Source of the DNA: Roseibium limicola
Lineage (GTDB): Bacteria; Pseudomonadota; Alphaproteobacteria; Rhizobiales; Stappiaceae
Direction of reading: 5' to 3'
DNA: 64,000 nucleotides
Assembly: GCF_017313085.1 (NCBI RefSeq)
Contig: NZ_JAFLNF010000004.1
Coordinates: forward strand, 124,001 to 188,000
The notes under the pieces were generated by a model. It was not told the DNA's origin. It saw only the letters and a list, made by a program, of their open reading frames with translations, and ran no database searches. Positions 44,088-53,033 of the stretch are shown here, one piece after another. How positions within the stretch are numbered: the first letter of the stretch is position 1; each line of letters begins with the position of its first letter. Made by a program: the position numbers and the translations under genes.

Positions 44088-45446
44088 TCAGATCTTTTTG
44101 CCAGCGTCAGCATTCAGCCCGTCGGGATCTGCCTCTGGTGCCTCAGGTCGAACTTCATCGACGGCAGGATCGTGATAGGCCTCGTCGTCACTATCCGCCT
44201 GATCTTCCAGCTCCTCGTCATAGCGCGGATCCATCGTACTGGTCTCCGGCGTGTTGTAGCGGCCGGTGGCCAGGGATGGAACGAAGTCTGTGCGCTCGTC
44301 TGCATCAACTGCAGCTCGCTGGGTCATGCGCCAGACGGCAAAGACGATAATTGTCAGATGCGCGGCTGCGGTGATCTGGAACAAGGCACTGGGGGAGGTG
44401 GCAGTCATCAGCGGGGCTGCCGCGACTGGCCCGACCATCGTGCCAATGCCGTAGATCAACAACAACCCACCGCTGGTTTTGAGAAATTCGCCCGGCTCGG
44501 CGTGATCGCTTGCGTGGGCGACGATCACCGGCTGCATGGAGAAGATCATGCCGCCGAAGGCTGCGACCATTGCAATGGTCGCGACCGGGTTGATACCGCC
44601 AAACAGTGTCAGGCAAAAGCCAAGGGCCATTGCGGCCATGGCCATGGCAATCAGCACGATCCGTCGATCCAATCGATCTGACGCATAGCCGACTGGAAGC
44701 TGGATCAATGCTCCAGACAGCAGCGCCAGCGACATCATGATGGCGACGTCGGAGACCTCCAAGCCGATGCGCCGCCCATAGACTGCGCCGAGCGTGCCGA
44801 AGGCACCGTTTGAAATGCCGACAAGGAAGATTCCGACCACGGCGATGGGCGAGTTCTTCCAGAGTTTCTTCGGGTCCAGGCGGGCCTGGGTCAACGGCGC
44901 AGGACTTGCGGCCGTCGATAAGGCGGTGGGCAGCAACGCCAGGGAATAGATGATCGAGCCGATGATGAAGAAGACAAAGCCTGTCGGGTCACCAACTGTC
45001 AGCAGCATTTGACCCACAGTCGTCGCGCCGAGGTTGATCATCGTGTAAATGCCGAAAATCCGCCCACGCGTGTTGCTCGTGGCACGCTCGTTCAGCCAGC
45101 TCTCGACGATCATTGCAGCGCCAGCAAAACAGAACCCGGACAATGCGCGTAAGATAATCCATGCAAGCGGATGCATCAGCAGCAGATTGAGCAGGAGCGT
45201 GATGCCGGCGAGGGAACACAGGACGCCGAAGCTGCGTGTGTGGCCCACGCGCTTGACGATGACCGGCACGACCAAACAGCCGATCATGTAGCCAGCGGCC
45301 CAACCGGCGCCCAGCAGGCCGAGAGAGCTGTCGGAGAAACCCTCCGACAGTCCACGCAGCGGAAGCAGAAGACCGTGCAAGCCACCAGCGAGCAGCAGCA
45401 GGGCAGAGCCTGTCAGAAGGGCGGCAATGGAAAAAATCGAAGACAT
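44088..45446 (-). CDS. MFS transporter, YcaD-like, with acidic C-terminal tail
   Basis: A 452-residue inner-membrane protein with about twelve hydrophobic helices. The loops between helices carry MFS-type charges (KRVGHTRSFG and SDRLDRRIV), and ESWLNERATSNTRGRIFGIY is typical of the YcaD group. After the last helix, about 70 hydrophilic residues rich in Asp/Glu (for example DEELEDQADSDDEAYHD) form a cytoplasmic tail. The ATG at 45446 has AAAGG upstream; an earlier in-frame ATG adds a polar leader. It is transcribed divergently from the DUF1688 gene with 274 bases between the starts, inside the nucleoside region. Substrate unknown. Confidence 0.85.
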   Translation of the reverse strand: MSSIFSIAALLTGSALLLLAGGLHGLLLPLRGLSEGFSDSSLGLLGAGWAAGYMIGCLVVPVIVKRVGHTRSFGVLCSLAGITLLLNLLLMHPLAWIILRALSGFCFAGAAMIVESWLNERATSNTRGRIFGIYTMINLGATTVGQMLLTVGDPTGFVFFIIGSIIYSLALLPTALSTAASPAPLTQARLDPKKLWKNSPIAVVGIFLVGISNGAFGTLGAVYGRRIGLEVSDVAIMMSLALLSGALIQLPVGYASDRLDRRIVLIAMAMAAMALGFCLTLFGGINPVATIAMVAAFGGMIFSMQPVIVAHASDHAEPGEFLKTSGGLLLIYGIGTMVGPVAAAPLMTATSPSALFQITAAAHLTIIVFAVWRMTQRAAVDADERTDFVPSLATGRYNTPETSTMDPRYDEELEDQADSDDEAYHDPAVDEVRPEAPEADPDGLNADAGKKI

Positions 45447-45720
45447 GTCTACCTTTGCATGTGGCAAGTGTGGCAGAAGCAGCAGCGGCCTGCAGGGCTG
45501 GGGTAGCCAATGTGAAACCGCGCCTTTCGAAAGGCTGTTGGCCACGGCGCCTGAGACAGGCTAAGAAGCGGAATGGGACCTTGGTGTCCATTCGCACCTG
45601 CACACGTGGCACGTTAAAGACTAATTGAGCAACACAACCGGTGCTTTAATGGTTCCCCGATCCGCTGTTGGATGCAAGGAAATATTGCGGTGCCGCATAA
45701 ATTGACGAGTATGACTGACC

Positions 45721-46980
45721 ATGTCTGAACCCTCCCCATTGCCAGAAACCGCCGCTGTTTCCGATCCTGTGAAAATGCGCGAAGCTGCTCATGAGGTCTG
45801 GGTGGCGGCTTGCGCTGGCGACGTGCCACGCATCACCGTGCGGGCAGAGCGCTTGGCCCCTTTGGCACAGCTGCTGGCGGAGGGCATGGAACGCGCCTTT
45901 CCAGACATGCAGATGCCGCCACTTGGGTGCTGGCGATGGCTGGAAGCCGACGACACCGACCGCTGGGGTATCGTCGCATCGGGCGTGGGGTTTGTGACCG
46001 CCGAAGAGATGTTGATCGCAGCCGCTGATCTTGCTGTCCTGACAGCTGTCATGAACATCGATGTGGCTCCAACCTGGAGGTTTGAAGATCCTTTCACCGG
46101 CAACGACGTGAATGGCGAGAAAGGGCTGGCGATTGCTGCCCTGACGCTGATGTCGCGTGGGTATTTCTCAGCGGACCCTGCCCGATCTTTTCAAGTGAAC
46201 GCGGAGGCCTTGCTAGCCCTTTCCGAGGAGGAGTTGGGACCGGCATTGCAAATGGAGGGGGATGACCACAGTCAGGCTCTGCAATGCATGACTGGCCATC
46301 TTCAGCGGTTCGGCGAGGTGGTTGGCCTCAGGTCGGATCTGTTCAGCCAGAAGGGAGCTCTGCGACCGGGACATGGCGTCCTGAAGGTGTGGCAGGAAGC
46401 CGATCGTATGGCTGTTGATACCGGGATGCTTTTCAAAACCCTGTTCAATGGGCTGGCGCCACTCTGGACGGGAGGGGCCGAACGTGGAGACTTGATCCTG
46501 GCCGATGCTTGGGAAGACTTTCCTGCGGATGATGTAGAGCCTGCACCGTCGCGTATTCTTTCCTTTCAGGCGCCGTTGGTGAGCATCGCCTATAGCCTGC
46601 TCGAACCCCTTGCCTGGGCCGGTATCGAGATGGAAAATCTCGAAGTGCTGCCGCCGATTGCCGACTTTGACCATGTTGCTCTTTTGATCGGGGCCGGTGT
46701 GCTGGAGCTGGAGGCATCAGATGCTGAGTTGGGTGAGGCGGAGGCACAGGCAACCGGCCTGGCACTGCGTGCGCTGAGCCTGGCAGCGGTGGACGGGCTT
46801 GCTGAGGAGTTGCGTCGGATCTTCCTGGCAGATGGCGCGATGTTGCCGATGACGGTGGTCATTGCGACAGGAACCAGACCAGCCGCCCGGGCCGCAGCGT
46901 TGGAAAACTCTGACCTGAAGCGCCAGCTGGCAAGTTTCCTGTCCCCCGGGGGTGTTTTTTGGCTACCATTCCGGGCATAG
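45721..46980 (+). CDS. DUF1688/URC4-like protein (putative uracil catabolism)
   Basis: A 419-residue protein that I match to DUF1688 (URC4/Urg3): WRWLEADDTDRWG, APTWRFEDPFTGN, GLAIAALTLMSRGYFSADP, LAPLWTGG and AYSLLEPLAWAGIE. In the yeast Lachancea kluyveri URC4 is needed for uracil degradation by the URC pathway together with URC1 and the UPRT-like URC6. Its biochemical reaction is not established to my knowledge. The uracil phosphoribosyltransferase gene follows at 56 bases on the same strand, as in bacterial URC clusters; no URC1-like (GTP cyclohydrolase II-like) gene is in this window. Confidence 0.78.
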   Translation: MSEPSPLPETAAVSDPVKMREAAHEVWVAACAGDVPRITVRAERLAPLAQLLAEGMERAFPDMQMPPLGCWRWLEADDTDRWGIVASGVGFVTAEEMLIAAADLAVLTAVMNIDVAPTWRFEDPFTGNDVNGEKGLAIAALTLMSRGYFSADPARSFQVNAEALLALSEEELGPALQMEGDDHSQALQCMTGHLQRFGEVVGLRSDLFSQKGALRPGHGVLKVWQEADRMAVDTGMLFKTLFNGLAPLWTGGAERGDLILADAWEDFPADDVEPAPSRILSFQAPLVSIAYSLLEPLAWAGIEMENLEVLPPIADFDHVALLIGAGVLELEASDAELGEAEAQATGLALRALSLAAVDGLAEELRRIFLADGAMLPMTVVIATGTRPAARAAALENSDLKRQLASFLSPGGVFWLPFRA

Positions 46981-47036
46981 CAGATCCAATTTTGTACGCA
47001 GCCTGCCCTTGTGGCGCTTGAATAGAGAGACACACC

Positions 47037-47666
47037 ATGTCCGGAGCTACTGTCGTCAATCACCCGTTGGTTCAGCACAAGCTGACGATCATGCGCGACA
47101 AGGATACCTCGACCCAGGGGTTCAGACGTCTGTTGCGCGAGATCTCGCTGCTGCTTTGCTATGAAGTGACACGCGACTTGCCGGTGGTGATGCAGAAGAT
47201 CGAAACGCCGCTGCAGGAAATGGAGGCCCCGATCCTCGATGGCAAGAAGCTGGTGTTTGCCTCTGTCCTGCGTGCCGGCAACGGACTACTGGAAGGCATG
47301 CTGGATTTGGTCCCCGCCGCCCGTGTCGCCCACATCGGCCTCTACCGCGATCCACAGACGCTGGAGCCAGTGGAGTATTACTTCAAGGCGCCGGAAAACC
47401 TCGATGAGCGTCTCGTCGTAGTGGTCGATCCTATGCTGGCAACAGCAAACTCCGCGATTGCAGCCGTTGACAAGCTGAAGGAGCGTGGTGCGAACAATCT
47501 ACGCTTTCTGTGTCTGCTCGGCTCTCCGGAAGGCGTTGAGAAGTTCAACAGGGCACACCCGGATGTGCCGATCTTCACCGCCTCGATTGACGAGAAGCTG
47601 AACGAAAAAGGCTACATTGTTCCTGGTCTTGGTGATGCGGGCGACCGCATGTACGGAACCAAGTAA
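47037..47666 (+). CDS. upp: Uracil phosphoribosyltransferase
   Basis: A 209-residue enzyme that makes UMP from uracil and PRPP. The PRPP motif is [18 protein letters not shown] (Ala-Asn where Gly-Gly/Asn is common), the N-terminal [16 protein letters not shown] and the C-terminal [15 protein letters not shown] binding uracil are conserved. Together with the upstream DUF1688 gene it may serve uracil salvage or the URC catabolic pathway, where UMP or ribosyl-uracil is an intermediate. Ribokinase starts 10 bases downstream. Confidence 0.95.
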   Translation: MSGATVVNHPLVQHKLTIMRDKDTSTQGFRRLLREISLLLCYEVTRDLPVVMQKIETPLQEMEAPILDGKKLVFASVLRAGNGLLEGMLDLVPAARVAHIGLYRDPQTLEPVEYYFKAPENLDERLVVVVDPMLATANSAIAAVDKLKERGANNLRFLCLLGSPEGVEKFNRAHPDVPIFTASIDEKLNEKGYIVPGLGDAGDRMYGTK

Positions 47667-47676
47667 GGTACACAGC

Positions 47677-48588
47677 ATGGCGCTCACGGTTTTCGGTTCA
47701 ATCAATCTCGACCTGGTTGTCGATGTTCCACGCTTGCCCCAGCGGGGAGAGACGGCTGTCGGTCCGGCTTACCGGTTGCTGGCAGGCGGCAAGGGTGCCA
47801 ACCAGGCAACCGCAGCGGTGCGGGCGGGGGCCGAAGTGCGCTTCGTGGGTGCCGTCGGCTCGGACGCCTTTGCCGACCCTGCCCTTCAGCACATGCGCGA
47901 TGGCGGGGTCGATCTTCGTCCCGTGCGCCAGCTGGAAGGGAAGACTGGCGTTGCCTTCATCGGTGTGGAGACCAGCGGTGAAAACCAGATTCTGGTCGCC
48001 AGCGGGGCGAATGCTCACGTTCAGGCTCAGTGGCTGGAAGCGGACCTGGCGCCCGGTGACTTGCTTCTTCTGCAGGGGGAACTGAGGCCAGAAGAAACGG
48101 CTGGCGCCATCGAGTTGGCGGTTGAACGTGGCTGTCCAGTGGTGTGGAACCCGGCGCCCGTGCCAGCAGGCGATCTTGCCCCGTTGGTGGCCAAAACCGA
48201 TGTGCTGATCGTCAATGAGAGCGAAGCAGACGAGTTGGCCGAACGGCTCGGCCTTCCGTCCTCTCCTGAGGCTTTCATCGATCAGTTGAGTGCGAAGGGG
48301 GCTCTGGTGATCGTTACCCTGGGTGCCAACGGTATTCTCGCTGGACAGGGGGGCGTGCGCTATCGCCTGTTGCCGCCTCCCATAGAGGTTGTGGACACGA
48401 CCGGGGCCGGGGACGCCTTTTGCGGGGCCTATTGTGCCGCCCGCCTGCGCGATCTGCCGACAGAGCGAGCTTTGCGTGAGGCGATTGCAGCTGGTAGTCT
48501 GGCGTGTACGGCACAGGGGGCTCAGACAAGTGCGCCGGATGCCGCAACCATTCAGGCGATGGCTGATCGGGTTTTCAGCGAAAAATAA
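47677..48588 (+). CDS. rbsK: Ribokinase (PfkB family)
   Basis: A 303-residue sugar kinase. The N-terminal VFGSINLDLV and GGKGANQATAA match ribokinase, and VDTTGAGDAFCGAYCA contains the anion hole and catalytic Asp near residue 250. It phosphorylates ribose (possibly deoxyribose) at O5. In this context ribose could arise from nucleoside hydrolysis in the URC route or from transport. The ATG at 47677 begins the family N-terminus. Ends the nucleoside region. Confidence 0.9.
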   Translation: MALTVFGSINLDLVVDVPRLPQRGETAVGPAYRLLAGGKGANQATAAVRAGAEVRFVGAVGSDAFADPALQHMRDGGVDLRPVRQLEGKTGVAFIGVETSGENQILVASGANAHVQAQWLEADLAPGDLLLLQGELRPEETAGAIELAVERGCPVVWNPAPVPAGDLAPLVAKTDVLIVNESEADELAERLGLPSSPEAFIDQLSAKGALVIVTLGANGILAGQGGVRYRLLPPPIEVVDTTGAGDAFCGAYCAARLRDLPTERALREAIAAGSLACTAQGAQTSAPDAATIQAMADRVFSEK

Positions 48589-48638
48589 GGTTTGTCGTCT
48601 ACGCTCCGGGGGTGTTCAGACCTCGGAGTACGGCCCGC

Positions 48639-49157
48639 ATGTGGCGCTATCTTCTCATCGCGGTGGTTCTTGCCGGAACTCTTCCCCTGCTTCCGCGTTT
48701 TCTTGAGCGGAATGGGTTTCTTGCAGCATCTGAAATGTCGGGTGATGCAGGCCAAGCGGAGAGTTCAGAAGATGGCGGGGCGGGCAGCTTCATCCAACGC
48801 ATTCCTCGCCAGGAAAACGGGCATTATGTTGCGGAGGCTTCCCTCAATGGTCGGCGCTTTCTGATGCTTGTTGACACAGGGGCGTCTCAGGTTGTCTTAC
48901 CGGAAGCCGTTGCGCGACAAGCCGGCATAAATCTGCAATCTTTCGCCTTTAAGATACCTGTTACAACTGCGAATGGCGTTGTTCATGGCGCCGCAACTGT
49001 TGTGCGTGACATGAAAATAGGCCGAATCCGCTTGAGAGATGTGGACACACTGGTCTTGAAGGATGACGCCTTGAAAACGCCCCTGCTGGGTATGTCGGCC
49101 TTGAACCAGTTGCAACGCTTCGACTTTTCGAATGACACGCTGTTGCTCGTCCAATAG
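48639..49157 (+). CDS. Retropepsin-like aspartic protease family protein (TIGR02281-type)
   Basis: A 172-residue membrane-anchored protein. An N-terminal hydrophobic segment (WRYLLIAVVLAGTLPLL) acts as an anchor or signal, then a single retroviral-type protease domain starts near residue 60, with MLVDTGASQVVLPEAVARQAGI as the catalytic Asp-Thr-Gly motif and LLGMSALNQLQRFDF near the C-terminus. Such proteins dimerise to form the active site in the periplasm. Related to the clan AA family of proteobacteria; the substrates are unknown. The ATG at 48639 is preferred over a GTG at 48612. Confidence 0.83.
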   Translation: MWRYLLIAVVLAGTLPLLPRFLERNGFLAASEMSGDAGQAESSEDGGAGSFIQRIPRQENGHYVAEASLNGRRFLMLVDTGASQVVLPEAVARQAGINLQSFAFKIPVTTANGVVHGAATVVRDMKIGRIRLRDVDTLVLKDDALKTPLLGMSALNQLQRFDFSNDTLLLVQ

Positions 49158-49224
49158 GCTTTGACACCTGTTCCGGTTACACTTTCCCATCCAATATCTC
49201 ACAATATCATTGTAAGAGGTCCCT

Positions 49225-50724
49225 ATGTTTCCCAAGCCGTTGGCATCCCTCCAGCCCAATACGTATGAGTATGAGTCCTTGCCGATGGTGAAGGCAACGG
49301 GCTTCCGTGAATACGACGCTCGGTGGCTTTTCGAAAAAGAGATCAACCTGATGGGCATGCAGGCTCTGGGGATGGGTATCGGTACCCTGATGCATGAGCG
49401 CGACATTCGCCCGGAGATTGTTGTCGGGCACGACTTCCGAAGCTATTCGTCGACTATCAAGAATGCCGTCATGAACGGCCTGATGGCTGCCGGGATCAAG
49501 GTCCATGACATTGGTCTGGCACTGTCGCCGATGGCGTATTTTGCCCAGTTTGCTCTGGATGTGCCCGCTGTGGCCATGATAACGGCGTCCCACAACGACA
49601 ACGGCTGGACTGGGGTGAAAATGGGCATTGATCGCCCGTTGACCTTTGGTCCCGATGAGATGGGTCGCCTGAAGGAAATCGTTCTTAATGCCGAATTCAA
49701 CCTGAAGGGAGGCGGCAGCTATACCTTCGTTGAAGGCTTCCCGGATCTTTACATCAAGGACCTGACAAATCGCGCCAAGCTCAAGCGTCCGATCAAGATC
49801 GTTGCAGCTTGCGGCAATGGCACGGCTGGTGCCTTCGCACCCAAGGTATTGGAAATGATCGGGGCGGAAGTCATTCCGCTGGATGCCGAGCTGGATCACA
49901 CCTTTCCGAATTACAATCCGAACCCGGAAGACATGAAGATGCTTCATGCCCTGCGCGACAAGGTGCTGGAAACCGGCGCTGAAGTCGGTCTGGGCTTTGA
50001 CGGGGACGGTGACCGATGCGGCGTTGTTGACAATGAAGGCGAAGAAATTTTCGCTGACAAGGTCGGTGTCATGCTGGCACGGGATATTTCCGCCCTGCAT
50101 CCTAATTCGCAATTTGTCGTCGATGTGAAGTCGACCGGCCTGTTCAATACGGATCCGGTGTTGCTGGCAAACGGTGCCAAGACCGACTACTACAAAACCG
50201 GTCACTCGTACATCAAGCGTCGGGTGACAGAGCTCAATGCCATCGTCGGATTCGAGAAGTCAGGTCACTACTTCTTCAACGCTCCGATCGGCCGCGGCTA
50301 TGACGACGGCCTCGTGTCGGCGCTTGCCATCCTCGATATGCTGGATCGCAACCCGGACAAGACCATGGCCGACCTTCGCAGGGACCTGCCGCAGACCTTC
50401 GGTTCCCCGACCATGTCTCCGCATTGCGAAGATGAGGTGAAATACGAGGTCGTGGACCGTGTCGTGGCCAAGTTCAAGGACATGCAGGCAAAGGGTGAAA
50501 CCGTCGGCGGGCAGAAGATCGTCGATCTCATCACCGTCAATGGTGTGCGTGTCGTGACGGAAGACGGCACATGGGGCCTGGTGCGGGCCTCGTCCAATAA
50601 ACCGGAACTTGTGGTGGTGATCGAAAGCCCCGTGGCCAAGGACCGTCTGCACGAGATGTTCAAGGCCGTCGATGGCGTGCTTCGGCAGAATCCGGAAGTC
50701 GGCGAATACAATCAGACACTCTGA
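49225..50724 (+). CDS. Phosphomannomutase/phosphoglucomutase
   Basis: A 499-residue alpha-D-phosphohexomutase that interconverts hexose 1- and 6-phosphates for GDP-mannose or UDP-glucose synthesis. Domain 1 has the phosphoserine loop MITASHNDNG with Ser122, domain 2 the metal loop GFDGDGDRCG, domain 3 the sugar-binding GFEKSGHYFF, and domain 4 the phosphate-binding RASSNKPELVV. Slightly longer than AlgC. AGAGG lies 6 bases before the ATG. A weak hairpin follows the gene. Confidence 0.93.
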   Translation: MFPKPLASLQPNTYEYESLPMVKATGFREYDARWLFEKEINLMGMQALGMGIGTLMHERDIRPEIVVGHDFRSYSSTIKNAVMNGLMAAGIKVHDIGLALSPMAYFAQFALDVPAVAMITASHNDNGWTGVKMGIDRPLTFGPDEMGRLKEIVLNAEFNLKGGGSYTFVEGFPDLYIKDLTNRAKLKRPIKIVAACGNGTAGAFAPKVLEMIGAEVIPLDAELDHTFPNYNPNPEDMKMLHALRDKVLETGAEVGLGFDGDGDRCGVVDNEGEEIFADKVGVMLARDISALHPNSQFVVDVKSTGLFNTDPVLLANGAKTDYYKTGHSYIKRRVTELNAIVGFEKSGHYFFNAPIGRGYDDGLVSALAILDMLDRNPDKTMADLRRDLPQTFGSPTMSPHCEDEVKYEVVDRVVAKFKDMQAKGETVGGQKIVDLITVNGVRVVTEDGTWGLVRASSNKPELVVVIESPVAKDRLHEMFKAVDGVLRQNPEVGEYNQTL

Positions 50725-50753
50725 TCGGCTCGTCGCCTGATTGATGATCACGT

Positions 50754-50780
50754 GGCCGGCGTTCCGAAAGGGCGTCGGCC
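50754..50780 (+). terminator. Hairpin after the phosphohexomutase gene, possible terminator
   Basis: An 8-bp stem with one wobble (50754-50761 with 50773-50780), extendable towards a GAAA-type tetraloop, 29 bases past the stop. The tail has only scattered T, so termination is uncertain. Confidence 0.35.
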
Positions 50781-50924
50781 GCTTGCTTTGGAGCCCTATC
50801 TGCTACCTCGCAGCAGAAAATGACACGATCCCATCCAGACAAGTCGTGAATGGCCTTTTCAATCGGCCAGTGGATCACGTAAGTCTCTTGGCAATAACGG
50901 AACTCAGTCTTGGGAGGATACAGA

Positions 50925-51923
50925 ATGATCCGCGACTTCGGAAACCTGCCTGACGGAACGACCGTGCAGGAGATCTCCCTGAAAAAAGGGTCTTTGGAGG
51001 CCAAGGTGCTGACCTATGGCGCCCTCATTCGCGATCTCAGGTTCAATGGAAAGTCTGTTGTTCTGGGGTTTGATGATCTGCAAAGTTACCTGGATCACTC
51101 GCCCTATTTCGGTGCTGTTCCAGGGCGTTGCGCCAATCGTATCGGCAACGCCAAGATGACGATTGATGGCGCGGTCTATCAACTGGGGGCCAATCAGGAC
51201 GGCAAGCACCAGCTTCATGGCGGGGCAACTGGTTTTGCCAACCGAGTCTGGTCTCTGGAGCAGCACGACAAGTCCAGTGTGCTGTTGAAGTACATCTCCG
51301 AAGACGGCGAGGAGGGCTATCCCGGTCAGGTGGAAGTGCTTTGCCGCTATACGCTGACGGGAACTGGAGCTGTGCGTGTCAAGTTCACGGCAACCACGAC
51401 CAAGGCGACGCCGGTCAATCTGACCCAGCACTCCTATTTCAATCTGGATGGCAGCGAGACCATTCTCAACCACACTCTTGAAGTCGCTGCAGACGCCTAC
51501 CTTCCGGTGGACGAGGATGCGATCCCGACGGGTGAGATCCGTAAGGTGGAGTGGACACCCTACGATTTTCGCGATGGCCGTAAACTGCGGCGCAAGCCAG
51601 GGGAGGAAAAGGTCATTTATGATCATAACCTCTGCCTGGCGGATGCGCCGTATGATGAAATCGCCTTTATGGCAGCGCTCGAAGACGGCGAAGGTGAGAC
51701 ACGCATGGAAGTCTGGTCAACGGAGCCAGGTGTTCAACTCTATGACGGCTATATGATCGAGGTGCCGGTTCCAGGGCTTGACGGGAAGGTCTATGGCGCC
51801 AACGCCGGGATCTGTCTGGAGCCGCAGCGCTGGCCCGACAGCATCAACCACGATAATTTCACCAGTGTTCTGTTGCAGCCCGATGAGACCTATACTCACG
51901 TTACGGAGTTCCGGTTTTCGTAG
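50925..51923 (+). CDS. galM: Aldose 1-epimerase (mutarotase)
   Basis: A 332-residue beta-sandwich enzyme that interconverts alpha and beta anomers of aldohexoses. The catalytic base region is GICLEPQRWPDSINH with the conserved Glu, the His pair lies in HGGATGFANRVW and NLTQHSYFNLDG. A strong GGGAGGATACAG binding site fixes the ATG at 50925. It follows the phosphohexomutase by 200 bases and may feed glucose or galactose into glucokinase-type phosphorylation. Confidence 0.92.
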   Translation: MIRDFGNLPDGTTVQEISLKKGSLEAKVLTYGALIRDLRFNGKSVVLGFDDLQSYLDHSPYFGAVPGRCANRIGNAKMTIDGAVYQLGANQDGKHQLHGGATGFANRVWSLEQHDKSSVLLKYISEDGEEGYPGQVEVLCRYTLTGTGAVRVKFTATTTKATPVNLTQHSYFNLDGSETILNHTLEVAADAYLPVDEDAIPTGEIRKVEWTPYDFRDGRKLRRKPGEEKVIYDHNLCLADAPYDEIAFMAALEDGEGETRMEVWSTEPGVQLYDGYMIEVPVPGLDGKVYGANAGICLEPQRWPDSINHDNFTSVLLQPDETYTHVTEFRFS

Positions 51924-51950
51924 TGCTTCTCTTTTGTTGTAGGCCTTCCC

Positions 51951-53003
51951 TTGCAGACAGTCTTTTCACCTCTCCGCCTCCAGCATGTGCCAGCCAGTGA
52001 TGCTCCTGCCACGCGGCAGGCGGTGGCCGTTGACATACCCGGAAGGGCGGAAAGTGTGTTGCAGGCCGTACGGGAGCGTGGACTGGGATCTGTTGTTCCC
52101 CCAGCCGACTTCAGTCCTCGCGCGCTTCGTCGCGTGCATGACCAGGGCTACCTCTTGTTTCTCGAGACGTTCTGGGAACGATGGATTGAAGCTGGGCGCG
52201 ATGGAGAAGCTTTTGCCACCACCTGGCCGATACGCTCGTTGCGGGAGGACACTTTGCCCGACAACATCGAGGGCTTGCTGGGCCGATACTCAATGGATGC
52301 GCGAACCCCGATGGGCCCGCAAGTTTTTGAAGCTGCGTCAGTCTCTGCCGCGACAGCCTTGACGGCGGCGCAAATGGTTCTGGAGCGTAGCGAGCCGGCA
52401 GCCTTTGGTTTGTGCCAGGCTCCTGGACACCATGCCGGTGAGGACTTTCTGGGTGGTCAATGCTACCTGAACAATGCCGCGATAGCCGCGCAGTGGATGC
52501 GAGACTACGGCGCCGCCCGGGTGGCGATCCTGGATGTCGGTTACCATCACGGCAACGGAACCCAGTCGATTTTCTATGACCGTTCGGATGTGCTGTATCT
52601 GTCGCTGCATGCGGATCCGCGCCAAGCGTATCCCTATTTTCTCGGGCACTCGGATGAAACTGGCGAGCATGCCGGCACGGGCTTTACCCGTAATTGGCCA
52701 TTGCCTGCAGGAACCGACTGGAGCAACTACGCACCCGCTCTGGAAGAGGCTTGCCGGTGGCTTCTGGTATACCGGCCAGAATATCTCGTGATTTCTCTGG
52801 GCCTTGATACTTCCGTGAACGAAGCGACAGGCGGTTTCCGGTTCACGGACGATGATTTCAAGCGCCTTGGCGCTCGCATCGGGCGGCTTGAGCTGCCAAC
52901 CGTGTTCCTTTTGGAGGACGGTCAGACGATCGGCGGGCTCGGCAGAAATTGCGTCAATGTTTTGCATGCATATGAGGAAGCACGCCGCGCTCTGGCAGCG
53001 TGA
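51951..53003 (+). CDS. Histone deacetylase/acetylpolyamine amidohydrolase family protein, catalytic residues lost
   Basis: A 350-residue arginase-deacetylase fold protein close to AphA, starting at TTG (51951) because the conserved N-terminus QTVFSPLRLQH begins there. It keeps GHHA (His160-161), His199 and Asp286 (LGLDTS), but the first zinc ligand, in DVDxHH of active enzymes, is Gly197 (DVGYHHGNG), and the catalytic Tyr of EGGY is Gln325 (EDGQ). Numbering is offset by two from M. ramosa APAH (Asp195, His197, Asp284, Tyr323). The fold is preserved but classical zinc deacetylation is unlikely. It may bind an acetylated ligand or act differently. It lies 27 bases after galM, on one transcript. 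Confidence 0.88.
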   Translation: MQTVFSPLRLQHVPASDAPATRQAVAVDIPGRAESVLQAVRERGLGSVVPPADFSPRALRRVHDQGYLLFLETFWERWIEAGRDGEAFATTWPIRSLREDTLPDNIEGLLGRYSMDARTPMGPQVFEAASVSAATALTAAQMVLERSEPAAFGLCQAPGHHAGEDFLGGQCYLNNAAIAAQWMRDYGAARVAILDVGYHHGNGTQSIFYDRSDVLYLSLHADPRQAYPYFLGHSDETGEHAGTGFTRNWPLPAGTDWSNYAPALEEACRWLLVYRPEYLVISLGLDTSVNEATGGFRFTDDDFKRLGARIGRLELPTVFLLEDGQTIGGLGRNCVNVLHAYEEARRALAA

Positions 53004-53033
53004 TCCGCAGTTCGATGGAAAGAAACGTTTTCC

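Noticed and set aside
49207..50205. A 332-residue minus-strand open frame
   Set aside because: Antisense to the phosphohexomutase, which has its phosphoserine and metal loops.
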